Shown here: positions 44,956 through 55,572 of the stretch, one piece after another
Position numbering within the stretch: position 1 is the first letter of the stretch
Layout: each line of letters opens with the position of its first letter
NCBI RefSeq assembly: GCF_014931565.1
Contig: NZ_CP063353.1
Span: 310,001-374,000, forward strand
Source of the DNA: Clostridium sp. 'deep sea'
Lineage (GTDB): Bacteria > Bacillota > UBA994 > PWPR01
DNA: 64,000 nucleotides
Direction: 5' to 3'
Notes under the pieces: model-generated
Database searches by the model: none
Told to the model about the DNA's origin: nothing
Seen by the model: only the letters and a program-made list of their open reading frames with translations
Made by a program: the position numbers and the translations under genes

Positions 44956-45084
44956 ATTGATTGTAAATAACTAACTTAACATTAGTTATTTATATAACAC
45001 AAACCTAGATTAGATTTGTGTGTTTGTGAGCAACTTTGTTCAAGAATATTGCTCATAAAAACCTTAATGAAAGGGGGCCTATCA
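44956..45084 (+). repeat. Structured leader repeat before precursor 2
   Basis: First unit of a ~350-bp tandem repeat. The leader folds as AAATAACTAA/TTAGTTATTT (perfect 10 bp), ACACAAA/TTTGTGT and GAGCAA/TTGCTC hairpins, ending in AAAGGGGGC before the ATG. The first ~130 nt are essentially identical to the copy at 45306. Confidence 0.8.
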
Positions 45085-45207
45085 ATGTATACATCACCTA
45101 GTATTTTAGCTACATATCCTGAGAGTCAGTACAACGGATCTAAGGGTGTTGGTGGTGATTGGGGACTTTGGTCTAAGTCTTCTCCATCTGAGCCAATCGA
45201 AAAATAA
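45085..45207 (+). CDS. RiPP precursor peptide 2 (DWGLWSKSS family)
   Basis: A 40-residue peptide: MYTSPSILATYPESQ, middle YNGSKGVGG, core DWGLWSKSS, tail PSEPIEK. The ATG at 45085 follows AAAGGGGG. A longer frame from 45016 exists, but its extra N-terminus runs through the structured leader and is not in frame with copy 4, so it is not coding. The GG just before DWGLW would be a natural leader cleavage point. Followed by its own terminator. Confidence 0.85.
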   Translation: MYTSPSILATYPESQYNGSKGVGGDWGLWSKSSPSEPIEK

Positions 45208-45253
45208 GCTTTAACTACCTGTTAGGATAATTAAAGTTCTTAACAAGTTTGTG

Positions 45254-45288
45254 CAAAGAGAGAATCGCAATGGGACTCTCTCTTTGTA
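45254..45288 (+). terminator. Terminator after precursor 2
   Basis: CAAAGAGAGA and TCTCTCTTTG form a 10-bp stem; the same hairpin follows each of the three tandem precursors. Confidence 0.8.
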
Positions 45289-45305
45289 TATAGGAAAATA
45301 CATTA

Positions 45306-45434
45306 ATTGATTGTAAATAACTAACTTAACATTAGTTATTTATATAACACAAACCTAGATTAGATTTGTGTGTTTGTGAGCAACTTTGTTCAAGAATATT
45401 GCTCATAAAAACCTTAATGAAAGGGGGCCTATCA
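45306..45434 (+). repeat. Structured leader repeat before precursor 3
   Basis: Second tandem unit; nearly identical to 44956-45084, including all three hairpins and the AAAGGGGGC site. This points to a recent duplication. Confidence 0.8.
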
Positions 45435-45563
45435 ATGTACACATCACCTAGTGTTTTAGCTACATATCCTGAGAATCAATACAACGGATCTAAGGATGTT
45501 GGTGGAGATTGGGGACTTTGGTCTAAATCTTCTCCTGGTGTGCCAGATAACCCAACAAAATAA
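45435..45563 (+). CDS. RiPP precursor peptide 3 (DWGLWSKSS family)
   Basis: A 42-residue peptide: MYTSPSVLATYPENQ, YNGSKDVGG, DWGLWSKSS, tail PGVPDNPTK. It differs from peptide 2 by a few residues in the middle and mostly in the tail, while the N-terminal motif and DWGLWSKSS are unchanged. Same leader, ribosome binding site and terminator as its neighbours. Confidence 0.85.
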   Translation: MYTSPSVLATYPENQYNGSKDVGGDWGLWSKSSPGVPDNPTK

Positions 45564-45609
45564 CTTTAACTTACCTATTAGGATAATTAAAGTTCTTAAC
45601 AAGTTTATG

Positions 45610-45644
45610 CAAAGAGGGAATCGCTATGAGACTCTCTCTTTGTA
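45610..45644 (+). terminator. Terminator after precursor 3
   Basis: CAAAGAGGGA and TCTCTCTTTG stem, one changed pair compared with the copy after precursor 2. Confidence 0.78.
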
Positions 45645-45665
45645 ATTAATAAAAATATATTGATA

Positions 45666-45796
45666 GATTGTAAATAACTAACTAAATCTTAAAGTTGGTT
45701 ATTTATATAACACAAACCTAGATTAGATTTGTGTATTTGTGGGCGACTCTGTTCAAGAGTAATGCTCATAAAACCTTAATGAAAGGGGGCCTATCA
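45666..45796 (+). repeat. Structured leader repeat before precursor 4
   Basis: Third, more diverged unit. The first hairpin is now AAATAACTAACT with AGTTGGTTATTT, so the sequence changed but pairing is kept and lengthened. The third hairpin has changed loop-side bases (GGGC...GCTC). The preserved pairing despite changes argues that the structure matters. Confidence 0.75.
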
Positions 45797-45946
45797 ATGT
45801 ATACATCACCTAGTATTTTAGCTACATATCCTGAGAATCAATATAACGGAATTAAAGAAATCGGTGGCGATTGGGGACTCTGGTCTAAGTCTTCTCCAGA
45901 TTATCCAATTGATCCAGTTCATCCAGTACAACCAGTACAACCTTAA
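45797..45946 (+). CDS. RiPP precursor peptide 4 (DWGLWSKSS family)
   Basis: A 49-residue peptide: MYTSPSILATYPENQ, YNGIKEIGG, DWGLWSKSS, then a longer proline-rich tail (PDYPIDPVHPVQPVQP). AAAGGGGGC precedes the ATG. The tail shows how freely sequence after KSS can vary, which favours DWGLWSKSS as the modified core and the tail as a follower or spacer. Confidence 0.85.
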   Translation: MYTSPSILATYPENQYNGIKEIGGDWGLWSKSSPDYPIDPVHPVQPVQP

Positions 45947-45986
45947 TTTATCTATTAGGATAATTAAGGGTCTTATCAACTTTATG

Positions 45987-46021
45987 CAAAGAGAGAATTT
46001 CTATGAAATTCTCTCTTTGTA
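45987..46021 (+). terminator. Terminator after precursor 4
   Basis: CAAAGAGAGAATTTC pairs with GAAATTCTCTCTTTG (15 bp) around a TAT loop; a longer stem than in the other two copies. Confidence 0.85.
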
Positions 46022-46252
46022 TTTACTAAAATAACTATTTTTATAGAATGAAGATAAAAAAAATTATTAATAGTAGTTGCTTAAAAGATAAAAAACTGGG
46101 TAAATATCTTTATGTGAGTTCTTATTAGGTTAAACTAGTATAGAAGTGAGGCAATTTGTAAAATGGGTAAATTTTATGTAAGTTAGTTGTCAAGCTATCT
46201 CTCAAACTGTATACTACAATAAGACTTACGATGTTGATAAGGAGGATACATA

Positions 46253-49000
46253 GTGGATGAGAAATTAAATTTCCATAGTATGTCCGTTCCGGATGTTATG
46301 GAGCATTTAAAAACAAGCCCTCAAGGATTAGCTAGTGAGGAAGTAAAGCAAAGACAACAAAAATTTGGTGCTAATAAATTAGAAACAAAAAAGCAAGTAT
46401 CTAAGCTAGCCATGTTTTTATCGCAGCTTAAAGATGTATTAGTTTTAGTTTTAATAGCTGCTGGACTAATGTCATTTTTTATTGGTAGTTATTCCGATGG
46501 AATTATAATGTTCATAATAGTTTTTGTGAATGCAACTATAGGATTTTATCAAGAGTTTAAAGCCGAAAAAATACTCGACAGTCTAAAAAGCCTAGTTCAA
46601 TCACCCGCAAAGGTTATACGGAATGGCGAGTTACAAGAGACACTGCAGGTGGATTTGGTTCCTGGTGATTTTGTGATTATTGAAGAGGGAGATAAAGTAC
46701 CTGCTGATATAAGAATAGTTGAAAGCTTTAATCTAAAGTCGAATGATTTTGCGTTAACAGGTGAATCAATGCCTCAAGAAAAACACAGCAATAAAGTTGA
46801 AGATTACGCCACCATTGGTGATAGAGATAATATGTTATACCTGGGCACATCAGTTGCTATTGGTAATGCTAAGGGTATTGTAGTGAGTACTGGTATGAAT
46901 ACCGAGTTAGGTAAAATTGCCGACCTTACTCAAACAAGTGACTCTTCGTTATCTCCATTACAAATGGAGTTAGGCACCTTGGGTAATACCTTAACTGCTA
47001 TTGCAGTTTTTATAAGTATAGTATTGTTTGGAGTAGCTGTATGGCAGGGTTTTTCACTTAGAGCTGCTTTAATTTATGCCTTAGGTATTGCGGCATCTTC
47101 TGTACCACAGGCTCTGCCTGCACAAGTATCAGTGGCATTATCTCAGGGTAGCGGTAGATTGGCTGCTAAGAATGCTATTGTTAAAAAACTATCTGCTGTA
47201 GAAACACTTGGCTCTACAACAGTTATTTGTACAGACAAAACAGGAACATTAACAAAGAATGAAATGACTGTACAAGCCCTTTACTTTAATGATAAAGAGT
47301 ATGGAGTTACAGGACTAGGTTATGAACCAACTGGTAACATTGTAAATGAAAACAAAGTGCCTATAACTACTCAAGAACTTTCTGAAATGGAGATTATGTT
47401 AGATGCAGCTACTATGGCTTCTAATGCAGAAATTCATCATCCTGATGAGAACCATGCTAATTGGTACCCAATAGGTGATCCCACTGAGGCAGCTTTAATA
47501 ACATTGTCAACAAAGGTTGGTACAAGGTCGCCTAAAGAAGATGAAGAGAATCCAGAACTACATGAGTTTCCATTTGACTCGTTTAGAAAGAGAATGAGTT
47601 CTGTAAGAAAATTTGGCGATAAACAAGTTTTATGTATGAAAGGTGCTACAGATAGTGTTTTAGCTATTACAAAACATATTTATAAGAATGGTAAATCTGT
47701 ACCCATAACAGAACAAGACAAAAAGAATATTTTAGATATTAACACTAAATATTCAAAACAAGCTATGCGTGTTATATCTATTGCTTATCGTGAGTTAGAC
47801 CCAAGCGGTAAAGACTATGTTGAAGATGAAATTGAGAAAGATGTTATCTTTTTAGGTATGGTAGCAATGATAGATCCTCCTAAAGAGGGTGTAAAAGAGG
47901 CTATTGAAAATGCCCATCAAGCCCATATTCGTACTTTTATAATGACTGGAGACCATGCTATTACAGCTCAAGCTGTTGGTCGTGAAGTTAACTTGTCTTC
48001 TACAGGTGAGGATGTAGATGTAGTTACTGGTGCAGAGCTCAATAAAATGTCGGATAAAATGCTTAAAGAAAAAATGGAAGGGCAAGAGGCTGTTATATTC
48101 TCAAGGGTGTCTCCTGAAGATAAACTAAGAATAGTTAAAAACCTTAAACAAGAAAATGAGATTGTTGCTGTAACTGGTGATGGTGTGAACGATGCACCAG
48201 CTTTAAAAAATGCTCATATAGGCGTTGCCATGGGCACCATAGGCACAGATGTTGCAAAAGAGGCCTCAGAACTGGTTTTACTTGATGATAGTTTTACTAC
48301 CTTAGTAGATGCTGTTAGAGAAGGTAGAACAATATTTAATAACCTCAGAAAAACAATTTTAGCATCCATGACAACAAATGCAGCAGAGCTTGCAGTTGTT
48401 ATGTTAGGTTTTGCTAGTGTTGCTTTATTTAAGATGCCAATACCAATTTTAGCTATTCAAATTTTAGCAATTGATTTATTGGCTGAGGTACTTCCCTTAA
48501 CAGCTTTAACGTTTGATCCTGGTTCACAGACTCTCATGAATGCACCTCCTAGAAATCGTGATGAGCATATTTTAAATAAGAAAAGCGGGATTGAGGTAAT
48601 ATTCTTTGGAGTATTAATAGGTGCATTAGCATTTATTAACTTTGCCTGGTTTGGAAATAGAATGGGTGTAACTTTAACAGATACACATCCTTTATATATG
48701 CGTGCTACAACAATTTGTTACGTAACTATTGCTTTATGTCAGTATGCTAATATAATGTCACGAAGATACGAGTTTACATCTGTATTCAATAAATCATTTT
48801 TTACAAATACCAAGTTGCTGATATCTATTGGTATTTCGTTTGGAATGGTGTTGCTTGCTATTTACGTACCATTTATTAGCAGGTTCTTAAAATTTGCGCC
48901 CCTTCAAATGATGGATTGGCTATACGTTGTGGCTGCTGCTTTTGTGGTATTATTAAGTCATGAAGTGTTAAAAATTATAAGACGCTCTAAAAGAGGCTAA
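46253..49000 (+). CDS. Cation-translocating P-type ATPase (SERCA-like, altered ion site)
   Basis: A 915-residue P2-type ATPase with an N-terminal cation-ATPase domain, TGES (actuator loop), the phosphorylation motif with D328 in CTDKTGTLTKNE, KGATDSVL, MTGDH and VAVTGDGVNDAPALKNA. About ten membrane helices. The helix-4 motif is VPQALP (284-289) instead of the Ca-pump IPEGLP. Helix 6 has D741, A744 and E745 where SERCA has Asn, Thr and Asp; helix 5 keeps the Asn and Glu (TTNAAEL). So Ca2+ may not be the substrate. The GTG start follows AAGGAGG. Confidence 0.92.
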   Translation: MDEKLNFHSMSVPDVMEHLKTSPQGLASEEVKQRQQKFGANKLETKKQVSKLAMFLSQLKDVLVLVLIAAGLMSFFIGSYSDGIIMFIIVFVNATIGFYQEFKAEKILDSLKSLVQSPAKVIRNGELQETLQVDLVPGDFVIIEEGDKVPADIRIVESFNLKSNDFALTGESMPQEKHSNKVEDYATIGDRDNMLYLGTSVAIGNAKGIVVSTGMNTELGKIADLTQTSDSSLSPLQMELGTLGNTLTAIAVFISIVLFGVAVWQGFSLRAALIYALGIAASSVPQALPAQVSVALSQGSGRLAAKNAIVKKLSAVETLGSTTVICTDKTGTLTKNEMTVQALYFNDKEYGVTGLGYEPTGNIVNENKVPITTQELSEMEIMLDAATMASNAEIHHPDENHANWYPIGDPTEAALITLSTKVGTRSPKEDEENPELHEFPFDSFRKRMSSVRKFGDKQVLCMKGATDSVLAITKHIYKNGKSVPITEQDKKNILDINTKYSKQAMRVISIAYRELDPSGKDYVEDEIEKDVIFLGMVAMIDPPKEGVKEAIENAHQAHIRTFIMTGDHAITAQAVGREVNLSSTGEDVDVVTGAELNKMSDKMLKEKMEGQEAVIFSRVSPEDKLRIVKNLKQENEIVAVTGDGVNDAPALKNAHIGVAMGTIGTDVAKEASELVLLDDSFTTLVDAVREGRTIFNNLRKTILASMTTNAAELAVVMLGFASVALFKMPIPILAIQILAIDLLAEVLPLTALTFDPGSQTLMNAPPRNRDEHILNKKSGIEVIFFGVLIGALAFINFAWFGNRMGVTLTDTHPLYMRATTICYVTIALCQYANIMSRRYEFTSVFNKSFFTNTKLLISIGISFGMVLLAIYVPFISRFLKFAPLQMMDWLYVVAAAFVVLLSHEVLKIIRRSKRG

Positions 49001-49018
49001 AGAGATTTATAAATAAAA

Positions 49019-49057
49019 GAATGGGGGAGTAACTGTTCCTCATTCCTTTCTTTTTTT
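49019..49057 (+). terminator. Terminator after the P-type ATPase
   Basis: GAATGGGGGA and TCCTCATTC form an imperfect stem followed by CTTTCTTTTTTT. Confidence 0.7.
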
Positions 49058-49184
49058 ACAGCTAAAAAAGACATATATTCTTTAAATACATGATCAGTTG
49101 CTCTATTTTTGCTACTAAACACCTTATAAAACATCCAACATATAAAAAAAGTATGTTTTTTTTCACTAATTCACTGTTAATGCC

Positions 49185-49213
49185 TTGACAGTTTCGATGT
49201 TGGGTGGTATTTT
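49185..49213 (+). promoter_or_regulatory. Vegetative promoter of the hrcA-dnaK operon
   Basis: TTGACA (49185-49190) and TATTTT (49208-49213) separated by 17 nt, immediately upstream of the CIRCE operator. A housekeeping sigma promoter controlled by HrcA is the standard arrangement. Confidence 0.75.
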
Positions 49214-49224
49214 TTTTATAGATT

Positions 49225-49251
49225 TTAGCACTCACTAAGCTAGAGTGCTAA
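49225..49251 (+). promoter_or_regulatory. CIRCE operator (HrcA binding site)
   Basis: TTAGCACTC, a 9-nt spacer (ACTAAGCTA), GAGTGCTAA: an exact match to the CIRCE consensus inverted repeat. It lies 12 nt downstream of the -10 box and before hrcA, so HrcA should repress the whole chaperone operon, including the archaeal-type chaperonin. Confidence 0.97.
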
Positions 49252-49270
49252 CAAATAAGAAGGTGAGAAT

Positions 49271-50293
49271 ATGTTTTTATCCCCACGACAGCTTCAGATT
49301 ATGCAAGCAGTAGTAAAATTTTATATTGAGTCAGGAGTGCCAGTGGGTTCTCGTACTATCACAAAACACTTTAACTTAGGCGTTAGCCCTGCTACTGTAC
49401 GTAATGAAATGGCTGACCTAGAAGAGATGGGGTTACTTATTCAGCCTCATGTCTCTGCAGGAAGAATTCCTAGTGACTTAGGATATAGGGTTTATGTTAA
49501 TTCATTAAATACCAAACAAAAGCCCGATATAGAATCGGTCTCCCGTTTTGAGTCGGAAATTGAACAACGTATAGTAGAGAAAGAACAGCTTTTAATAAAT
49601 ATTGCAGAAACACTATCTCAGTTAACTTCATATGCAACAATAGTAAGTGGTCCATATATTAAGGCATGCAGATTAAAAGAGTTTGCCTTAATACCAGTCA
49701 GTGAAAAAGATGTAATCGCATTAGTTGTTACTGATAATGGACTTACAACAAATAAAACGTTACACTTACCAAATGAAATTTTAGCTGAAGATATTGGTTA
49801 TATAAATAGAGTTCTTAATGCCCGCTTAAAAGGTAGATGTTTAAACGATATAAAGAGCTCTGAAATAAGGCAGTTAGTATCAATGATTAGTGAGCATATT
49901 AATAATGAGGATAAAACCTTAATGTCAATCATTAAGCAGGTAGTTGAGGTTCATAAAACACCCATTGTTGCTGATGGAATTATTAATGTACTTAATCAAC
50001 CTGAGTTTAAAACAGAGAATAAATACTTACAATTGGTTGAGGCCTTAAATGCCCAAGATATCTTAGCTGAGTTACTATCATCAGAAAACATGAGTACCCT
50101 AAATATATCTATAGGCAAAGAAATTACCAATGTAAAAATGCAAGAATGTAGTATTATTAAAGTTCCATATTTAATTAATGACCATATTGCAGGTGTTATT
50201 GGAGTTTTGGGTCCAAAACGTATGACGTATGCTCGGGTGATATCTTTGCTAGAATATGTTAGTAGAAGAATAGAAGATATATTGCAGGATTAG
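49271..50293 (+). CDS. hrcA: Heat-inducible transcription repressor HrcA
   Basis: Binds CIRCE to repress chaperone genes. The 340-residue length is typical. N-terminal winged helix ([63 protein letters not shown]) and a C-terminal sensing domain ending in [34 protein letters not shown] precedes the ATG. First gene of the operon, directly after CIRCE, so it is autoregulated. Confidence 0.96.
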   Translation: MFLSPRQLQIMQAVVKFYIESGVPVGSRTITKHFNLGVSPATVRNEMADLEEMGLLIQPHVSAGRIPSDLGYRVYVNSLNTKQKPDIESVSRFESEIEQRIVEKEQLLINIAETLSQLTSYATIVSGPYIKACRLKEFALIPVSEKDVIALVVTDNGLTTNKTLHLPNEILAEDIGYINRVLNARLKGRCLNDIKSSEIRQLVSMISEHINNEDKTLMSIIKQVVEVHKTPIVADGIINVLNQPEFKTENKYLQLVEALNAQDILAELLSSENMSTLNISIGKEITNVKMQECSIIKVPYLINDHIAGVIGVLGPKRMTYARVISLLEYVSRRIEDILQD

Positions 50294-50304
50294 GAGGGAT
50301 TATT

Positions 50305-51873
50305 TTGTCAGTTAAACAAACAGCAAGAACATCTGAAATTGATGAAAAATTAGCGGCTTTAATGACTAATGCTAGAGCAATAAAAGCAGTGGCCGCTGCC
50401 GTAGAAGGCACTATAGGTCCCAAGGGTTTAGATACTATGTTAGTGGATGGCTTCAATGATGTTGTCATTACTAATGCTGGTGTTACTATCTTAGAGAAAA
50501 TGGATGTAACACATCCTGCTGCTAGAATGTTAATTAATATAGCTAAAGCTCAGCAAGCAGAGATAGGTGATGGAACAACTACGGCAACAGTTATGGCGGG
50601 TGCTCTTGTTAGTGAGGGAGTAGACCAGGTTGTTAAAGGTGTTCCGGTTGCAAGGGTAATTGAGGGTATTAAGCTTGGAATAAAAGAGGCTCTTAAAGCA
50701 ATTAAGGAAAAGGCTTTTAATATAAAAGGGTTAGAAGATCCTGTATTAACTAGGATTGCCTATATTGCTGGAAGAGAACATAAAGATATAGCTGAACTAA
50801 TTGTTAAAGCAGCAAAAATGATTGGTGAAGATAAATTTCAAGATGAAGTATTTAAATTAGCTGATACTGTAATCGCCGAAGAGGGTGCTGAAAATGAGGT
50901 TTTTAGTGGTGTTATTATTGATAAAAAAAGACTAAATAGACAAATGCCACTTAATATAGAAGACGCAAAAATACTGATTATAGATGATGCTTTAAAGCCA
51001 GAAGAATTAGAAGAAGAGGCGTTAGCTACCGAGATGGGCTTTAAGCGTTATATGGAGCTAAAAAATAAATTTACTACTAATCTACATAAATTAGTTGAGT
51101 TGGGAGTAAACGTTGTTTTAGTAGATAGAGCTGTAGATAACTACGCCGAAGAGTTTTTAACAGATGCTGGGGTATTGGTATGCACTAGAGTAGGTAGTAA
51201 AGATTTACGAATCGTGTCAGAGCATACTGGTGCCAGACTAATTAAAAGAACTGGATTAAACAAAGATATAACAGAGCTTAAAGAGGTAATAGGTAAAGCT
51301 AAAAAAGTGTATGAAGATGTAAGGCTTAAAAAGGTTCGAATTATTGAAGGATATGACAAACCTATGGCAACAGTTTTGGTTGGAGCTGCAACCTCAGAGG
51401 TTGTTGATGAACGTGAAAGAATAGCTAAAGATGCTGCTTCATCTGTTCAGGCCGCTATTAAAGGTGGTTACGTTGCTGGTGGAGGTTCAGTAGAGCTTGC
51501 TGTTTCTCGTTCCGTAGAGACCCTACGTGAGACTGTTAAAGGAATGGCAGCATATGGAGTTGATTGTGTCAGTAGGGCTTTGCGTAAACCTGTTTTTCAA
51601 ATAATATTAAATGCAGGTTTTAATCCCTTAGAGAAGCTCGAAGATATAACTGCAGCACAAATTGATCAAGGTAACGAATGTTTAGCTATTGATTGTGATA
51701 GTGGAGACATTGTTGATATGAAGGAAATGGGAGTATTTGATCCACTACTTGTAAAATATCATGCAATTAAAGCGGCTGGTGAAATTGCAGAAGCCATTTT
51801 AAGGATTGATACCATTATTAAAATGAAAAGCAAAAAAGATAGTGGAGAAATGAATCCTAATTTTAATTTTTAG
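50305..51873 (+). CDS. Archaeal-type (group II/III) chaperonin
   Basis: A 522-residue thermosome-like chaperonin, not GroEL. ATP-binding motifs are [14 protein letters not shown] (residues 35-48), [19 protein letters not shown] and GDGTTTATV (88-96). The apical and lid region has [27 protein letters not shown], and the C-terminal half has [16 protein letters not shown]. Group III bacterial chaperonins are known from Carboxydothermus and other Firmicutes, where they sit in the hsp70 operon and close with a built-in lid, so no GroES is needed. The TTG start follows AGGAGGG; it lies between hrcA and grpE under CIRCE control. Confidence 0.94.
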   Translation: MSVKQTARTSEIDEKLAALMTNARAIKAVAAAVEGTIGPKGLDTMLVDGFNDVVITNAGVTILEKMDVTHPAARMLINIAKAQQAEIGDGTTTATVMAGALVSEGVDQVVKGVPVARVIEGIKLGIKEALKAIKEKAFNIKGLEDPVLTRIAYIAGREHKDIAELIVKAAKMIGEDKFQDEVFKLADTVIAEEGAENEVFSGVIIDKKRLNRQMPLNIEDAKILIIDDALKPEELEEEALATEMGFKRYMELKNKFTTNLHKLVELGVNVVLVDRAVDNYAEEFLTDAGVLVCTRVGSKDLRIVSEHTGARLIKRTGLNKDITELKEVIGKAKKVYEDVRLKKVRIIEGYDKPMATVLVGAATSEVVDERERIAKDAASSVQAAIKGGYVAGGGSVELAVSRSVETLRETVKGMAAYGVDCVSRALRKPVFQIILNAGFNPLEKLEDITAAQIDQGNECLAIDCDSGDIVDMKEMGVFDPLLVKYHAIKAAGEIAEAILRIDTIIKMKSKKDSGEMNPNFNF

Positions 51874-51885
51874 GTAGGTAGAGTG

Positions 51886-52443
51886 ATGAAAGAGCGAAAT
51901 AATGAAGAAAAAGAACTAAACCTTGAGAACTCTAAATCAAAGAGTGCTGATGGTGAAGAGGTAGTAGAAACAGTTTCAGTGGAAGAAGAGTGTGTTGATA
52001 TTAATAGTGAGTTAAATAAGCTTACAACAGAAAACGAAAGATTACAGAATCAATATCTTAGAGCGGTAGCAGATTATACAAATCTAAAAAAGCGTACTGA
52101 AAAAGAGAGGCGTGAATTACTGACATCTGCAAATGCTAATTTAATAGGTAAGATTTTGCCTGTAATAGATAATTTTGAACGTGCTCTTCAAACTATAAGC
52201 GACCCAGAAGTAACTAAGGGAGTAAACATGATTTACAAACAGCTTATAGATATATTAAGCGTTGAAGGATTAGAGAAAATTGAAGCCGAGGGAGAACAGT
52301 TTGATCCCCATATTCATGAGGCTTTAATGCAAGAACAAAATTCAGAGGTAGCAGATAATACAGTTTTACAAGTGTTTGAGCCGGGCTACCGGTTTAATAA
52401 TAAGTTATTACGAGCAGCAAAAGTTAAAGTATCTAGTAATTAG
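51886..52443 (+). CDS. grpE: Nucleotide exchange factor GrpE
   Basis: Exchange factor for DnaK. About 185 residues: a long acidic coiled-coil N-terminus (about 1-80), then RAVADYTNLKKRTEKER and the GrpE core (LPVIDNFERAL; FDPHIHEALMQ; FEPGYRFNNKLLRAAKVKVS). The ATG at 51886 is chosen over the GTG immediately before it; GGTAGG lies upstream. It lies directly before dnaK. Confidence 0.95.
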   Translation: MKERNNEEKELNLENSKSKSADGEEVVETVSVEEECVDINSELNKLTTENERLQNQYLRAVADYTNLKKRTEKERRELLTSANANLIGKILPVIDNFERALQTISDPEVTKGVNMIYKQLIDILSVEGLEKIEAEGEQFDPHIHEALMQEQNSEVADNTVLQVFEPGYRFNNKLLRAAKVKVSSN

Positions 52444-52455
52444 GAGGTAATATAG

Positions 52456-54300
<1,845 letters not shown>

Positions 54301-54346
54301 GCATAATTGTGATAACTAAACAATAGGCTGTTTATGGAGTGATATT

Positions 54347-55453
54347 ATGGCAGATAAAAGAGATTATTATGATATATTAGGTGTAAACCGAGAAGCATCT
54401 AGTGATGAACTTAAACGGGCTTATCGTAAGCTAGCCCGTTCTCATCATCCAGATGTAAGTGATGACCCTAACTCTGAGGAGAAATTTAAAGAAATTAATG
54501 AAGCCTATCAGGTACTTAGTGATCCTCAAAAACGTCAACAATACGATCAATTTGGTCATGCTGGTATGGGCAATCAAGGTGGTTTTGAAGGCGGATTTGG
54601 TGGCTTTGAAGATATCTTTGATATGATGTTTAATGGTGGATTTGGTGGTCGTGCAAGTAGAACAGGCCCACAAGCTGGTGCTGATTTACGGTATGACATT
54701 ACACTAAGCCTTGAGGAAGCCGTATTTGGTGTTGAGAAGGAAATTACCATAAGACGCAATGAAGTATGTGATACCTGTAACGGAAGCGGTGCAGAGCCTG
54801 GAAGTAAGGTTCATACCTGTTCTCAGTGTAAAGGTGCTGGTAAGATCAAGAGAGCTCAGCAAACACCATTTGGACAATTTGTTAATGTTGTAACTTGTCC
54901 TAAATGTAATGGAAAAGGAAAAACGATTGAAAAACACTGTGAAACTTGCCATGGTCAAGGCAAGGTTATTAAAAAACGCAGAATAAATATAACAATTCCA
55001 CCTGGAGTTGATAATGGATCACGCCTAAGAGTTGCTGGTAAGGGTGAAGCAGGTGAACATGGTGGGCCATACGGAGACTTATATGTATTTATTAGAGTAA
55101 AAACTCACCCTCATATAGAGCGTAGAAAAGAGAGCTTACACACTAAAAAGAAAATCTCTTTTGTTCAAGCCGCTTTGGGTTCAGAGATATCTGTAGAAAC
55201 ATTGGATGGTAAAATGAAGTTGAAGATACCTGCTGGAACTCAAACTGGAAGTGCCTTTAGAATAGAAAATAAAGGTGTACCTTATAATCGCAGAGGTGCA
55301 CGTGGTAATTTTTATGTTACTGTACAGGTACATGTTCCCAAAAAGCTAAACAACGAGCAAATAAAGGCGTTATCTGAATTTGCCAAGGCCAGTGGTGAAC
55401 AGGTTAATCCTCCAGATAAAACTATATGGGATAAAATAAAAGATATGTTTTAA
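54347..55453 (+). CDS. dnaJ: Chaperone protein DnaJ
   Basis: Hsp40 co-chaperone, 368 residues. J domain (1-70) with the HPD motif in ARSHHPDVSD. Gly/Phe-rich linker (GGFEGGFGGFED; about 75-110). Four zinc-finger repeats CxxCxGxG (CDTCNGSG, CSQCKGAG, CPKCNGKG, CETCHGQG; about 135-205). C-terminal substrate domain. Last gene of the CIRCE operon, followed by a terminator. A GAGTGATATT-type weak site precedes the ATG. Confidence 0.96.
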   Translation: MADKRDYYDILGVNREASSDELKRAYRKLARSHHPDVSDDPNSEEKFKEINEAYQVLSDPQKRQQYDQFGHAGMGNQGGFEGGFGGFEDIFDMMFNGGFGGRASRTGPQAGADLRYDITLSLEEAVFGVEKEITIRRNEVCDTCNGSGAEPGSKVHTCSQCKGAGKIKRAQQTPFGQFVNVVTCPKCNGKGKTIEKHCETCHGQGKVIKKRRINITIPPGVDNGSRLRVAGKGEAGEHGGPYGDLYVFIRVKTHPHIERRKESLHTKKKISFVQAALGSEISVETLDGKMKLKIPAGTQTGSAFRIENKGVPYNRRGARGNFYVTVQVHVPKKLNNEQIKALSEFAKASGEQVNPPDKTIWDKIKDMF

Positions 55454-55467
55454 TAACTGTAATACTA

Positions 55468-55505
55468 AATGTAGGTTACACATTGATGTGTGACCTACAT
55501 TTTTA
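55468..55505 (+). terminator. Terminator of the hrcA-dnaJ operon
   Basis: AAATGTAGGTTACACA and TGTGTGACCTACATTT form a long stem with a 4-nt loop, followed by TTTAAT. Confidence 0.92.
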
Positions 55506-55530
55506 ATAAAATTTGCTTTAAAACTACAAT

Positions 55531-55558
55531 AAAAAAAGCAGGATTGCCTGCTTTTTTG
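55531..55558. terminator. Terminator (mainly for the minus-strand RCC1 gene)
   Basis: GCAGG and CCTGC stem flanked by A7 and T6 runs, so usable in either direction. Confidence 0.82.
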
Positions 55559-55572
55559 TTTACTGTTTTTAA

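Noticed and set aside
45016-45084. N-terminal extension (MCVCEQLCSRIL...) of precursor 2, also at 45366 for precursor 3
   Set aside because: The extension overlaps the structured leader, is out of frame in the fourth cassette and absent from precursor 1; the strong AAAGGGGG site points to the internal ATG.
44956-46020. CRISPR or simple satellite array
   Set aside because: The ~350-bp units contain genes, leaders and terminators; there are no short repeats with unique spacers.
40843-46020. Lasso peptide or sactipeptide assignment
   Set aside because: No asparagine synthetase-like cyclase is present, and the precursors have no cysteine, so neither a lasso macrolactam nor Cys thioether bridges fit.
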